A stretch of 64,000 nt of DNA from an uncultured Lachnospira sp. Its GTDB lineage: Bacteria > Bacillota > Clostridia > Lachnospirales > Lachnospiraceae. The stretch covers positions 62,001 through 126,000 of the forward strand of contig CAJUKN010000008.1 in NCBI GenBank assembly GCA_910587485.1. Reading direction: 5' to 3'. A program made the translations under genes and the position numbers. Every line of letters starts with the position of its first letter. Positions within the stretch are counted from its first letter, which is position 1. Under the pieces are notes generated by a model, which was given only the letters and a program-made list of their open reading frames with translations, did not search any database and had not been told where the DNA came from. Shown here one piece after another: positions 7,288-16,365 of the stretch.

Positions 7288-8718
7288 TTATCGTTTTCTT
7301 CTGTGTGCCTTACGGCGTTTTTTTTCTATTTTTGCTTTGTATCCTAACAGTGCAATAGCTAAAATTAAAATGATAAGAACAACAATAATAAGAATAATAA
7401 TAAATTTATTATTTGAATTATCTGGTGTTGTTGTATTCGCTTTTAGTTCATCACTTGCTTTTTTGGATTCCAATGCAAGTTGTTCTTGTTCAATACTTCT
7501 GGATTCTTCCTCCGCTTTTTTTGCTTCTTCTTCTTTTATTTTGGCTTGTTCTTCATAGGTTACAATATTTTCAAGCATATCATTGCCTGTATCCATACCA
7601 ACTGTTGTGCGGTATAATCCAAAATCAGCACAGCTATATTCATATTCATCAGAGACATAAAACCAACACCATTGTTGCGAATCATGTTTTAGATAGGCAT
7701 CCTTTGCAACCTCAACGGCAGTTCTGCCATTCATATTGCTTAAAGGTTGTCTTAAGTCCATCGTAAGTTTATTTTCGCCATAAAGGTGGAGATAAGTTTT
7801 AGGGGTATCCCAGACACCATATGAAGTGACAGAATCCGTACAAAAGGATGCATCGTTACTGTTGTCAACAGCTTCACATACTGCTTTAGCAAGAAGCATA
7901 TGTCCACCATGACCATATTCACCATTTAAGTCCTGTGTGACAACTATCATTGGTTTAAAACGACGTACTTGTGTTGTGATATAGTTTAATACTTCATCAT
8001 AAGAATAGTAATTTAATGCCTCTTCGATGCTCTCTGCATATTTATCCCAAAATTCACTGTTGACAGGGTAATTTCTGACACCGCTTTCCCATAAGCCATC
8101 GAGTTTTTCATGCTAACGACGTCTGTCACCATCCCAATAGTTTGTCATATAACAAACTTGTACATTTAAGTGTTGTTGTCCAGCATACGTTGCTAAGACA
8201 CCGCCTAAAAAGAGAATTTCATCATCTGCATGAGTAGAAAATACAAGAATATCAGCTTGACCTTCACATGGCTTTTTCCAAAGCTGTACATCAGAAGGAA
8301 GGGTTCCTTTTGAGTAGGCACTTATCTCACTGATTGCCATTGCGCTATCAAGTGTAATGGTACAACTGGTAACATCTTCAGAAAAGGCAGCATATTCATG
8401 GAGAAAACCATATTCGCCTTTTATTTCTGTCTTGTTATTGTATTGAAGTGTCCAAGTCTGTACAGGGTCATTAAATTTGACATATATGCCGCCCATTGCT
8501 GTCTCACTTGTAATCGTAATTGTATCTTGCGCTTCAAAAGATACAGTTGTGCTATGAGAATTGTCCTGTAATTTACTGCAATTTTTATTGGGTGAAGCAA
8601 TTGTCACATCAAGTTGTTCAGCTTCCTGTGCCAATATTGTTTCAGAATGAAAACAAAGCGTTACAGTAAAAAAAATCAGCACAGTAAAAATAGTTGTGAT
8701 GAATGATTTTAGTTTCAT
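7288..8718 (-). pseudogene. Secreted, membrane-anchored PIG-L deacetylase interrupted by an in-frame amber codon
   Basis: The minus-strand frame runs 476 codons from ATG 8718 (GGAGG upstream) to 7288 with one interruption: TAG at 8113-8115 (codon 202). Upstream of it are a signal peptide (about 1-30), a beta-rich domain and the PIG-L zinc/catalytic motif HADDE (163-167). After it the frame stays open and homologous, with the third zinc ligand region HGGH (270-273), a glutamate-rich coil (about 395-425), a transmembrane helix (about 437-460) and a basic tail. PIG-L enzymes remove N-acetyl groups from sugars. Termination at the amber gives a 201-residue product lacking HGGH, so it should be inactive. 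TAG is an ordinary stop elsewhere in the window. A glutamine codon mutated to TAG, a sequencing error or readthrough are all possible. Confidence 0.75.
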
Positions 8719-8750
8719 GGATAAATCCTCCAAAAATGTTTGATATCATT

Positions 8751-8778
8751 ATTCTAAGCAAAAAGAATAAAAAGTCAA
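8751..8778 (-). promoter_or_regulatory. Promoter of the PIG-L gene
   Basis: On the minus strand, -35 TTGACT (8778-8773) and -10 TAGAAT (8756-8751) are separated by 16 bp, about 35 bp upstream of the start codon. Confidence 0.5.
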
Positions 8779-8878
8779 GGATATTCCAATTTTAGGTGGA
8801 AATAAAAGATAATGACAAAAATTGTTTGTATATTTAAAAAATATTTTTCAAAATTTTATTTTTATGTTGAAAAATATA

Positions 8879-8887
8879 TGTTATAAT
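8879..8887 (+). promoter_or_regulatory. Extended -10 promoter of the mecA-like gene
   Basis: TGTTATAAT is a TGN-TATAAT extended -10 element. No good -35 box is present at 17 bp (TTTTTA). It lies 77 bp upstream of the MecA-like gene. Confidence 0.45.
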
Positions 8888-8963
8888 AAAAAGCAATCGC
8901 CAAGCAGTTATATATAAGGCGAATAACAATAATAATTGATTTACTATATATGCGAGGTTACAT

Positions 8964-9719
8964 ATGGAATTTAAAAGAATTGATGAAACGAAATTTCAAT
9001 GTTTGTTAAAAGAAGAGGACCTTGAGGATAATAACATTACATTAGATGACTTTTTTAGAAATGATACAAACAAGATACATGGATTGCTGGATATTGTGAT
9101 GGAAGAGGCCGAAAAGAGTATAGGAGTTGTACCAAGAGGAGGCATTATGTCTTTGCAGTTATCACCTCAACCCAATCATGCACTGTTGCTTACAGTTTCA
9201 TCGGGGGCAGAGGAATTTGGCGATATGTTAAAACAAGCTGGTGAACAGATGTCCAAAGCATTTGCTAAGCCACCTTACAATAAGTCCAATATAATAAAAA
9301 ATAATCCTTTGGAAGAGATGAATCCGGCAGCAAAAGCAAAGCCATTTAAGCCAGTGTGTCATAAACAGGACGAGGTAGAAAGCTTTGCAAGCGATTATTT
9401 TGGCAATCCTGTGGGAAGTCAAAGTGCAATTGCAAAATTTGAAAACCTTGAATATATGGAATATTTTTGTAAATGTGTAAAAAAGACATGGGGTGTTAAA
9501 AATTTCCTTTACAAGGATTATTCAGATAACAGTGTGTATCTTATTTTAGAGAGAGGACGTTGTTCAGAGGCAAGATTTGAGCGATTAATGAATGAATTAA
9601 TGGAATATTGTGTATTTATTCCATATACTTTGGAGAGAATTGGTTATATAAAGGAACATTTTGACTTATTGATAGCAGAAAATGCAGTAAATGTTGTTAA
9701 AAGATATTGTGATTGTTGA
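8964..9719 (+). CDS. MecA-like adaptor protein
   Basis: This 251-residue protein begins MEFKRIDETKFQCLL-KEEDLEDNNI, the substrate-binding N-terminal pattern of MecA. After a linker rich in N, K and P (about 95-125) comes a C-terminal domain with FENLEYMEYFCKCV and LILERGRCSEARFERLMNEL, the region that in MecA docks on the ClpC ATPase. MecA adaptors deliver proteins such as ComK to ClpCP and can activate ClpC. No clp or competence gene lies in the window, so the target is unknown. The ribosome-binding site is weak (GAGG 6 nt before the ATG). The gene stands alone between an extended -10 promoter and the Suf-like pair. Confidence 0.75.
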   Translation: MEFKRIDETKFQCLLKEEDLEDNNITLDDFFRNDTNKIHGLLDIVMEEAEKSIGVVPRGGIMSLQLSPQPNHALLLTVSSGAEEFGDMLKQAGEQMSKAFAKPPYNKSNIIKNNPLEEMNPAAKAKPFKPVCHKQDEVESFASDYFGNPVGSQSAIAKFENLEYMEYFCKCVKKTWGVKNFLYKDYSDNSVYLILERGRCSEARFERLMNELMEYCVFIPYTLERIGYIKEHFDLLIAENAVNVVKRYCDC

Positions 9720-9824
9720 TTCAATTAAAATATGTTTCAATCCTAAATAAATGGTATGTCTATTAAAAGGTCAAACATATAAAATTTGTGTATAAACACA
9801 GTAAAAATAGATTGGAGTATCAAT

Positions 9825-10550
9825 ATGTTAGAACTAAAGAATATTAGTTTTGAAGTTCATGGTGATTCGGCAACAAAAGAAATCTTAAAAAATGTTAATA
9901 TTACATTAGAAGATGGATTTGTGGCAGTTACAGGTCCAAATGGCGGCGGCAAATCAACACTGGCTAAGGTGATAGCAGGTATACTAAAACCAACATCAGG
10001 TAAAATAATACTAGATGGAGAAGATATTACAGATATGTCCATAACAGACAGAGCAAGAAAAGGAATTAGTTTTGCTTTTCAACAGCCTGTTCGATTTAAA
10101 GGACTTACAGTAAAAGACTTAATTACAATGGCAAAAGGCGAAAAACTTTCCATATCTGAAGTGTGTTCCTACCTTTCAGAGGTTGGATTATGTGCCAAAG
10201 ATTATATTAATCGAGAGGTCAATGCTTCATTGTCAGGTGGAGAACTTAAACGAATAGAAATTGCTATGATTATGGCAAGAGGAACAAAACTTTCTCTTTT
10301 TGATGAACCAGAAGCAGGAATTGACTTATGGAGTTTTAATAATTTAATACGTGTATTTGAGGCGATGAGAGCAAAGATTAAAGGTTCTATCCTGATTATT
10401 TCTCATCAGGAGAGGATTCTTAACATTGCAGATAAAATTATCGTTATTGCAAATGGAGAGGTGACAGCACAAGGAGTAAAAGAAGAAGTGATGCCAACAT
10501 TGTTGGCTTCTTCAGAAGCATGTTCAACGTTGATGGACAAGCTGGCATAG
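9825..10550 (+). CDS. sufC: SufC-like Fe-S assembly ATPase
   Basis: The 241-residue single-domain ATPase has Walker A GPNGGGKST (37-45), a Q-loop FAFQQP, signature LSGGELKR, Walker B LSLFDEPEAGID and the H-loop ISHQ. SufC proteins carry the GID sequence after Walker B and pair with SufB/SufD scaffolds rather than membrane permeases; there is no permease here. ATG 9825 is chosen because GGAG lies 8 nt before it. Only one SufB/D-type gene follows, and no sufS, sufU or sufE is in the window, so this is the minimal two-gene (SmsC/SmsB-like) arrangement known from anaerobes. Confidence 0.85.
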   Translation: MLELKNISFEVHGDSATKEILKNVNITLEDGFVAVTGPNGGGKSTLAKVIAGILKPTSGKIILDGEDITDMSITDRARKGISFAFQQPVRFKGLTVKDLITMAKGEKLSISEVCSYLSEVGLCAKDYINREVNASLSGGELKRIEIAMIMARGTKLSLFDEPEAGIDLWSFNNLIRVFEAMRAKIKGSILIISHQERILNIADKIIVIANGEVTAQGVKEEVMPTLLASSEACSTLMDKLA

Positions 10551-10651
10551 TCAATCTAGTTGGCAGTATTGATAAGATATTGTAAAAATTGAGTAATAAA
10601 TATGATATATTTGTGTGAAATAATTTTATAATACACAAGAATGGAGACAGC

Positions 10652-11569
10652 ATGGATGAGTTGCAAAAAAGTATGTTAGAAAAAATAGCAGATATTCACG
10701 AAGTCCCAGAAGGAGCTTATAATATACGTTCCAATGGCGGGCTTGCAGGCAGGAATACAACAGCTAATATTGATATTGTGACAAAAGAGGATAAGCCGGG
10801 AATTGATATTATTATTAAGCCGAATACAAAAAATGAGAGTCTTCATATTCCAGTGATTCTTAGTCAAAGTGGATTAAAAGACATGGTATATAATGATTTT
10901 TATATTGGCGATAACGCAGATGTAACGATTGTTGCCGGCTGCGGCATACACAATAGTGGTGTTGAAGTTTCAGAACATGATGGTATTCATACCTTTTTTG
11001 TTGGCAAAAATGCAAAGGTAAAATATATTGAAAAGCATTATGGTGAAGGTGATGGAACTGGCGAAAATATCCTGAATCCAACTACTATTATCCATATTGA
11101 TGAAGGTGGATATATGGAGATGGAGACAACACAGATTAAAGGTGTGGATTCAACGATAAGAGACACAAAAGCTGATTTAAAAGACGGCGCAAGTCTTGTT
11201 ATTAAAGAAAAGATTATGACACATGGCAGTCAAACAGCAGAGACTAATTTTGTGGTTGATTTAGATGGTGTAGATAGCAGTGCAAATGTTATATCACGCT
11301 CGGTTGCAAAAGGACATTCTAAACAGATATTTAATTCTAATGTGCGTGGTAATAATAAATGTTATGGACATACCGAGTGTGATGCCATTCTTATGGACGA
11401 TGGACATGTTAATGCAATACCATCATTGGAGGCAAATGATTTGGATGCAAGTCTTATCCATGAGGCGGCTATTGGAAAGATAGCAGGAGAACAGCTTATA
11501 AAACTGATGACATTAGGTCTTACAGAACAGGAAGCAGAAGAACAGATTGTCAATGGTTTTATGAAGTAG
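10652..11569 (+). CDS. sufB: SufB/SufD-like Fe-S scaffold protein
   Basis: This 305-residue protein is much shorter than SufB (about 470) and consists essentially of the right-handed beta-helix core. Recognisable stretches are YIGDNADVTIVAGCGIHN, TFFVGKNAKVKYIEKHYGEG and the C-terminal EAAIGKIAGEQLIKLMTLGL segment that contacts SufC. Cysteines are present in VAGCGIHN and in the NNKCYGHTECDAI region, suitable for cluster assembly. It follows the sufC-like gene by about 100 bp, with GGAG before ATG 10652. Together they would build Fe-S clusters using ATP; the nearby leuC product needs one. The name sufB is used loosely, since SmsB would be as apt. Confidence 0.8.
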   Translation: MDELQKSMLEKIADIHEVPEGAYNIRSNGGLAGRNTTANIDIVTKEDKPGIDIIIKPNTKNESLHIPVILSQSGLKDMVYNDFYIGDNADVTIVAGCGIHNSGVEVSEHDGIHTFFVGKNAKVKYIEKHYGEGDGTGENILNPTTIIHIDEGGYMEMETTQIKGVDSTIRDTKADLKDGASLVIKEKIMTHGSQTAETNFVVDLDGVDSSANVISRSVAKGHSKQIFNSNVRGNNKCYGHTECDAILMDDGHVNAIPSLEANDLDASLIHEAAIGKIAGEQLIKLMTLGLTEQEAEEQIVNGFMK

Positions 11570-11663
11570 CAGTAAAAAATGTTACAAAAAATACAAATGA
11601 TAGAATATTAAGAAAATAGAAAAGTAAGGTTATAGAAAGGTGCTTGTTGTAATGATATATATG

Positions 11664-11702
11664 AGTCAAGCAGATATTTGCAAGCTGCTTTACTACTTGC
11701 TT
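11664..11702 (-). repeat. Dispersed intergenic repeat family A (copy G, reverse orientation)
   Basis: Read on the minus strand this is AAGCAAGTAGTAAAGCAGCT then TGCAAATATCTGCTTGACT, closely matching the copy at 32741-32780. It is the only clear copy in this orientation, which argues that the element can insert either way round. Confidence 0.55.
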
Positions 11703-11722
11703 ATAATTGCCACTTCATAGAA

Positions 11723-11753
11723 TTTTGGCAAGAATTTGAATTTCTTGCCAAAA
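11723..11753. other. Perfect 12-bp hairpin
   Basis: TTTTGGCAAGAA pairs with TTCTTGCCAAAA around a 7-nt loop. No T tract follows on either strand, so it is not a convincing intrinsic terminator; it may separate the sufB-like gene from the carboxypeptidase gene. Confidence 0.5.
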
Positions 11754-11806
11754 CAAGAAAATCGGACTCTGCTTGAGAAACAGGAGATTTTTCTGATGGG
11801 ATTAAA

Positions 11807-11851
11807 ATGGTATATATCATTACAATAATATTATATTATGAGATATCCTGA
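11807..11851 (+). other. Possible 14-codon leader ORF overlapping the S66 gene start
   Basis: The ATG at 11807, preceded by GATGGGATT (like the leader element before the radical SAM gene), opens MVYIITIILYYEIS. The stop TGA (11849-11851) lies inside the downstream gene, whose own ATG (11838) has no visible Shine-Dalgarno. Translational coupling is a possible explanation. Confidence 0.25.
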
Positions 11852-12908
11852 ATTTTTATATGAAGATAAGACAATAGGCTTTGTGGCACCTTCTTTTGGT
11901 TGTGCTACAGAGCCTTATATATCATGTTTTAAAAGTGCATGTAAAGCATTTGAGATGTTAAGTTACAAGTTGGATTTAGGACCAAATGTGTATGAGGCGA
12001 AAGGAATTGGAATTAGCAATACGCCACAAGCATGTGCAAAAGAATTAACAGATATGTATATCAGTGAAGAGAATGATGGTTTAATATCTTGTGGTGGTGG
12101 AGAATTGATGTGTGAAATTTTGCCATATCTTGATTTTGAATCAATAAAAAATGCAAAACCAAAATGGTATTTAGGATATTCGGATAATACCAATTTTACA
12201 TTTTTACATACCATACTGAATGATGTTGCTACAATATATGGCTCTAATGTGGGTGCATTTGGTATACAACCATGGCATAAATCAGTGCAGGATTTATATC
12301 AAGTCCTTTATGGGGTTGGTATTGAAACAAATGATTGTATTAAGACTTTTCAAGTGGAAGGATATGAGAGATGGGAGAAAGAATCCCTACGTTCAGAAGA
12401 AAATCCCTTAGCAGCTATAAATGATACAGAAGACAGTGTGATTCAATGCTTTATAGGAGATAAATCGTATGAAAGTCAAAAGCATATGGAGTTTACAGGA
12501 AGATTAATCGGAGGCTGTATGGATTGTCTTGTTAATCTGACTGGCACAAAATTTGACAAAGTTGGGGAATTTCTTGAAAAGTATAAAAAAGATGGGTTTA
12601 TATGGTTTCTTGAAAGTTGTGATTTAAATGTGTTTTCTATAAGGCGAGCTATGTGGCAGATGGACAATGCAGGCTGGTTTCGTTATGTAAAGGGTTTTAT
12701 TATTGGCCGCCCACTTATTATGGGACAAACTATGATGGGACTCAATCAATATGATGCAGTGACAGGTATTGTAGGAAAATATAATGTGCCTATTGTGATG
12801 GATATTGATATTGGACATATTGCACCATCAATACCAATTATTTGTGGGAGTATGGGAACGGTCTGTGCAAAAGATAAGAAATATTCCGTTACAATGAGGC
12901 TTTGTTAA
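11838..12908 (+). CDS. LD-carboxypeptidase, peptidase family S66 (LdcA/MccF-like)
   Basis: The 356-residue protein opens with VGFVAPS-type sequence (TIGFVAPSFG). It has the nucleophile serine in LGYSDNT (about 115), the glutamate in FLESCD, and the histidine in IGHIAPSIPI near the C-terminus: the Ser-Glu-His triad of family S66. Members cut L,D bonds in recycled peptidoglycan peptides (LdcA) or inactivate microcin C-type compounds (MccF). The length and the extra central insertion fit the MccF-like subgroup, but I cannot assign a substrate. No signal peptide is seen, so it acts in the cytoplasm. The start ATG 11838 lacks a good ribosome-binding site; a short leader ORF overlaps it. Confidence 0.8.
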   Translation: MRYPEFLYEDKTIGFVAPSFGCATEPYISCFKSACKAFEMLSYKLDLGPNVYEAKGIGISNTPQACAKELTDMYISEENDGLISCGGGELMCEILPYLDFESIKNAKPKWYLGYSDNTNFTFLHTILNDVATIYGSNVGAFGIQPWHKSVQDLYQVLYGVGIETNDCIKTFQVEGYERWEKESLRSEENPLAAINDTEDSVIQCFIGDKSYESQKHMEFTGRLIGGCMDCLVNLTGTKFDKVGEFLEKYKKDGFIWFLESCDLNVFSIRRAMWQMDNAGWFRYVKGFIIGRPLIMGQTMMGLNQYDAVTGIVGKYNVPIVMDIDIGHIAPSIPIICGSMGTVCAKDKKYSVTMRLC

Positions 12909-13301
12909 AAGAGTTGGTTTGTAAAAATGATTATAATAGTTTGTCTGTATTTGTGTGCAAGTTCAATTATTTTATCAGAGAAAAGTTCAACTTACGGATT
13001 AAGTACTATAATAAAAGAAAAAATTATAAAATAATATTTACATAAAATAGATGTATGTTATACAATGACAAGGACAGCTTAAAAATTCTATTATTTTGTT
13101 CGATTTTTTCTTAATGTAATAACTTGCGTAATTTGTGTAGGCTTGTTGTTTGACATAAAATTACTAAAAAAACGAAAGGTTCTTTTATTGTGTCGTTTTT
13201 ATATTACACTTTAGAATGGGCAATTTTTGTACAGGTCAAGCAAAATATAGTTATTTTATACAAAAAATAGAAAAATAAAAAAGAGAGGAAGAATACGAAA
13301 T
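12909..13301 (+). other. Leader/intergenic region upstream of leuC
   Basis: The 393 bp contain no T-box and no leucine-rich leader peptide. A hairpin with arms AAAAACGA and TCGTTTTT ends near 13201. A family B leader element (about 13181-13221, TTACACTTTAGAATGGG) opens a 20-codon ORF (13216-13278) ending just before the leuC ribosome-binding site. Confidence 0.5.
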
Positions 13302-14567
13302 ATGGGAATGACAATGACACAAAAAATTCTTGCAGCACATGCAGGACTTGATGAGGTGAAAGCAGGACAGTTGATTGAGGCTGATTTAGACCTTGTACTT
13401 GGCAACGATATTACTTCGCCAGTTGCTATCCATGAAATGGAAAAAATGACAGTTAAGACCGTTTTTGATAAGGATAAAATTGCATTGGTGCCAGACCATT
13501 TTGTTCCTAATAAGGATATTAAATCTGCAGAGCATTGCAAATGTGTTCGTGAGTTTGCTATGAAGCATGATATTACGAATTATTTTGAAGTTGGACAGAT
13601 GGGAATTGAACATGCGTTACTGCCAGAACAGGGGTTGACGGTTGCTGGTGATGTTATTATTGGTGCAGATTCACATACCTGTACATATGGTGCGCTTGGT
13701 GCATTTTCTACAGGCGTTGGTTCTACAGATATGGCGGCTGGTATGGCTACAGGAAAAGCATGGTTTAAAGTGCCATCGGCAATTCAATTTGTTCTTACAG
13801 GAAAATTAAATCAATGGGTTAGTGGCAAAGATGTTATTTTACATATTATTGGAATGATTGGTGTTGATGGCGCTTTGTATCAATCAATGGAATTTACAGG
13901 CGATGGTATAGCAAATCTTTCTATGGATGACCGATTTACAATCGCTAATATGGCTATTGAGGCGGGTGCTAAAAATGGTATATTCCCAGTAGATGACCTT
14001 GCAAGACAATATATGAACGAACATTCTAAAAGACCATTTAAAGAGTATGCAGCAGATGAAGATGCCGAGTATGACAGAGTGATAGAAATTGATTTGTCAA
14101 CTATAAAGCCAACGGTTTCCTTTCCACATCTTCCAGAAAATACACATACTGTTGACAGTATTGATGATATTGTAATTAATCAGGTGGTAATTGGTTCTTG
14201 TACCAATGGACGTTTAGATGATTTGAGATGTGCTGCAAAGATATTGGAAGGCAAAAAAGTTGCAAAAGGATTGCGAGTAATTGTGATTCCTGCGACACAA
14301 GCTATTTATTTGAAGGCTATTGAGGAAGGACTTGTTCAAATCTTTATTAATGCAGGTGCTGTTGTGAGTACGCCTACTTGTGGACCATGTCTTGGTGGAT
14401 ATATGGGTATTCTTGCAGAAGGAGAACGATGTGTATCAACGACAAATAGAAACTTTGTAGGACGTATGGGACATGTCAATTCTGAAATTTATTTAGCAAG
14501 TCCTGCTGTGGCAGCAGCAAGTGCGGTAACAGGAAAGATAAGTCAGCCAGTTGATATTGGAATGTAA
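13302..14567 (+). CDS. leuC: 3-isopropylmalate dehydratase large subunit
   Basis: The 421-residue aconitase-superfamily subunit isomerises 2-isopropylmalate to 3-isopropylmalate in leucine synthesis, with LeuD. The 4Fe-4S ligand cysteines are in VIGSCTNG (about 299) and TPTCGPC (about 360 and 363); GADSHTCTYGALG is the substrate/cluster region. Its size (421 rather than 465) is that of the shorter anaerobe/archaeal type, which can overlap with homoaconitase. ATG 13302 follows AGAGGAAG. leuD lies 89 bp downstream, and a small hairpin (AAATGCT with AGCATTT) occupies the gap. leuA and leuB are not in the window. Confidence 0.93.
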   Translation: MGMTMTQKILAAHAGLDEVKAGQLIEADLDLVLGNDITSPVAIHEMEKMTVKTVFDKDKIALVPDHFVPNKDIKSAEHCKCVREFAMKHDITNYFEVGQMGIEHALLPEQGLTVAGDVIIGADSHTCTYGALGAFSTGVGSTDMAAGMATGKAWFKVPSAIQFVLTGKLNQWVSGKDVILHIIGMIGVDGALYQSMEFTGDGIANLSMDDRFTIANMAIEAGAKNGIFPVDDLARQYMNEHSKRPFKEYAADEDAEYDRVIEIDLSTIKPTVSFPHLPENTHTVDSIDDIVINQVVIGSCTNGRLDDLRCAAKILEGKKVAKGLRVIVIPATQAIYLKAIEEGLVQIFINAGAVVSTPTCGPCLGGYMGILAEGERCVSTTNRNFVGRMGHVNSEIYLASPAVAAASAVTGKISQPVDIGM

Positions 14568-14656
14568 AAATTGTAAGGATTTTAGCAAGTGATAAGTCAA
14601 ATGCTATGCCTTATATAAGCATTTAATTAAAAATGGTATAGAAATGGAGAAATAGT

Positions 14657-15142
14657 ATGAAGGCAGAAGGAAAAGTTTTTAAATATGGTGACAATGTAGA
14701 TACAGATGTAATTATTCCGGCAAGATATCTTAATTCATCAGACCCAAAAGAGTTAGCATTACATTGTATGGAAGATATTGACAAGGATTTTATTAAAAAT
14801 GTAAAAAAAGGTGATATTATCGTTGCAAATAAGAATTTTGGCTGTGGTTCATCAAGAGAACATGCGCCAATTTCAATTAAGGCATCAGGTGTAAGCTGTG
14901 TTATTGCAGAGACTTTTGCAAGAATTTTTTATCGAAATGCAATTAATATTGGATTACCAATTATAGAATGTCCAGATGCTGCAAAAGCAATTGCAAATGG
15001 CGATGATGTTTGTGTGGATTTTGACAGTGGCATTATAACAGATAAAACAACAGGACAATCATTTCAAGGTCAGGCATTTCCAGAGTTTATGCAAAAAATA
15101 ATAAAAGCAGAAGGACTTGTAAACTATATTAATGAAAAATAA
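14657..15142 (+). CDS. leuD: 3-isopropylmalate dehydratase small subunit
   Basis: The 161-residue swivel-domain subunit contains KYGDNVDTDVIIPARYL near the start, GCGSSREHAP (about 69-78) as the substrate-recognition loop, and RIFYRNAINIGLP. It pairs with LeuC to form the active isomerase. ATG 14657 has GGAG 8 nt upstream. The 3' end overlaps the next gene, a glycosyltransferase, by 11 bp; that gene has no clear ribosome-binding site of its own and is probably translated by coupling. Confidence 0.93.
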   Translation: MKAEGKVFKYGDNVDTDVIIPARYLNSSDPKELALHCMEDIDKDFIKNVKKGDIIVANKNFGCGSSREHAPISIKASGVSCVIAETFARIFYRNAINIGLPIIECPDAAKAIANGDDVCVDFDSGIITDKTTGQSFQGQAFPEFMQKIIKAEGLVNYINEK

Positions 15143-16190
15143 AATTAGTGTAATTATTCCATTTTATAATGCTGTCCCATATGCAGCACGCTGCCTTGAT
15201 TCCATTATTGCACAAGACATTGGAATAGAAAATTTACAGGTGATATGTGTTGATGATGCGTCAACAGATGATACAGTGGCGATTTTAAAAGCATATCAAA
15301 AACGCTATCCAGATTCAATAGAAGTTATTGAAAGTCCAGTTAATAAAAGGCAGGGAGGCGCTAGAAATCTTGGAATAAAAGCAGCAAAAGCAGAGTATAT
15401 TGCATTTGTTGATTCAGATGATTGGATAGAAAAAGATATGTACAGCAAAATGTATAATACAATGCTGCAAAATCCCTGTGATTTTGTGTATTGCCGTCAT
15501 ATAAGAGATAATGGCAAAAGTGGAAACTTATATTTAAAGGAAGATGAGAGAAGAACCGAAGAACAAGATGTTTATGTGAATATAGAAGAATCACAAGCTG
15601 GTGATTTTTTGGTGTCGGATGTCGTTGGAAGCGGTGTATGGGATAAACTGTTTAAAAAATCTTTTTTTATAGAAAATGATATTATATTTCCTGAAGGTAT
15701 AGCATATGAAGATATCTATTTTGCAGCATTGTTGTATATGTATGCAAGAACAATATGTATTCTTAACGAGAAATTGTATCATTATTTTATCAATGAAGAA
15801 TCGACTGTTTTAAAGAAAAATGCCAATTATCATCTGGATTTGCTAAAAGTGAATCAGTTAAAATGGGAAAAATATAAACAGACAGGATTTATTGATAAAT
15901 TTCCTGAAGCTGTGGAATATGATTTTATTAAGACATTTTATTTGGCTGGAATGAAAATGTTGTTTTTGCGGTTTGATGTACCATCATATGAACTGTTTTT
16001 ATTGTTGAAAAATGAAACAAAAAGAACAGTTCCAACATATAAAGACAATCCATATTTAAAGGGCGCATTTGCAGAAGTATATAATATTATGTTGGATATG
16101 TTGGAAACTCAGATTGATGAAAATGAATTTTATCAGATTGCAAAGGTAATGAAACAGTATGTAAATGCAGGAAATAGAAAAAGTGAATAA
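15132..16190 (+). CDS. Family 2 glycosyltransferase
   Basis: This 352-residue protein has the GT2 (GT-A fold) signature ISVIIPFYNA at the N-terminus, CVDDASTDDT, GGARNLGI and the metal-binding FVDSDDW (about 95-101). A C-terminal domain of about 200 residues carries no transmembrane helix. It would transfer a sugar from a nucleotide donor to a surface polysaccharide or wall polymer; donor and acceptor are unknown. The gene overlaps leuD by 11 bp and ends before a strong terminator, so it is co-transcribed with leucine genes, an odd pairing with no evident metabolic reason. Confidence 0.85.
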   Translation: MKNKISVIIPFYNAVPYAARCLDSIIAQDIGIENLQVICVDDASTDDTVAILKAYQKRYPDSIEVIESPVNKRQGGARNLGIKAAKAEYIAFVDSDDWIEKDMYSKMYNTMLQNPCDFVYCRHIRDNGKSGNLYLKEDERRTEEQDVYVNIEESQAGDFLVSDVVGSGVWDKLFKKSFFIENDIIFPEGIAYEDIYFAALLYMYARTICILNEKLYHYFINEESTVLKKNANYHLDLLKVNQLKWEKYKQTGFIDKFPEAVEYDFIKTFYLAGMKMLFLRFDVPSYELFLLLKNETKRTVPTYKDNPYLKGAFAEVYNIMLDMLETQIDENEFYQIAKVMKQYVNAGNRKSE

Positions 16191-16225
16191 ACAAAAGACC
16201 TTTTGAAAAAACAGACAAAAAATAG

Positions 16226-16300
16226 GGCTGTTGCATTAAGGAAATCAAATACAAATATCTTGTATTTGGTTTCCTTAATGCGACAGCCTCATTTATTTTT
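16226..16300 (+). terminator. Long-stem Rho-independent terminator
   Basis: A stem of nearly 30 bp (GGCTGTTGCATTAAGGAAA with its near-perfect complement ending GCGACAGCC at 16288) is followed by TTTATTTTTT. It closes the leuCD-glycosyltransferase unit. Confidence 0.85.
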
Positions 16301-16365
16301 TACACGAACCTTATCAGAGAAGAGGTTAATTTATCTATTAAAAAAATGCCATAAAATAAGGTTAT

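Noticed and set aside
7951..8115. UAG read as an amino acid genome-wide
   Set aside because: Several intact genes in this window end in TAG (for example dgt, the sufB-like gene, era and rarA), so TAG is a normal stop here; the PIG-L case must be local.
12909..13301. Leucine attenuator or T-box before leuC
   Set aside because: The only short frame (13216-13278) has no leucine codon run, and no T-box core is present.
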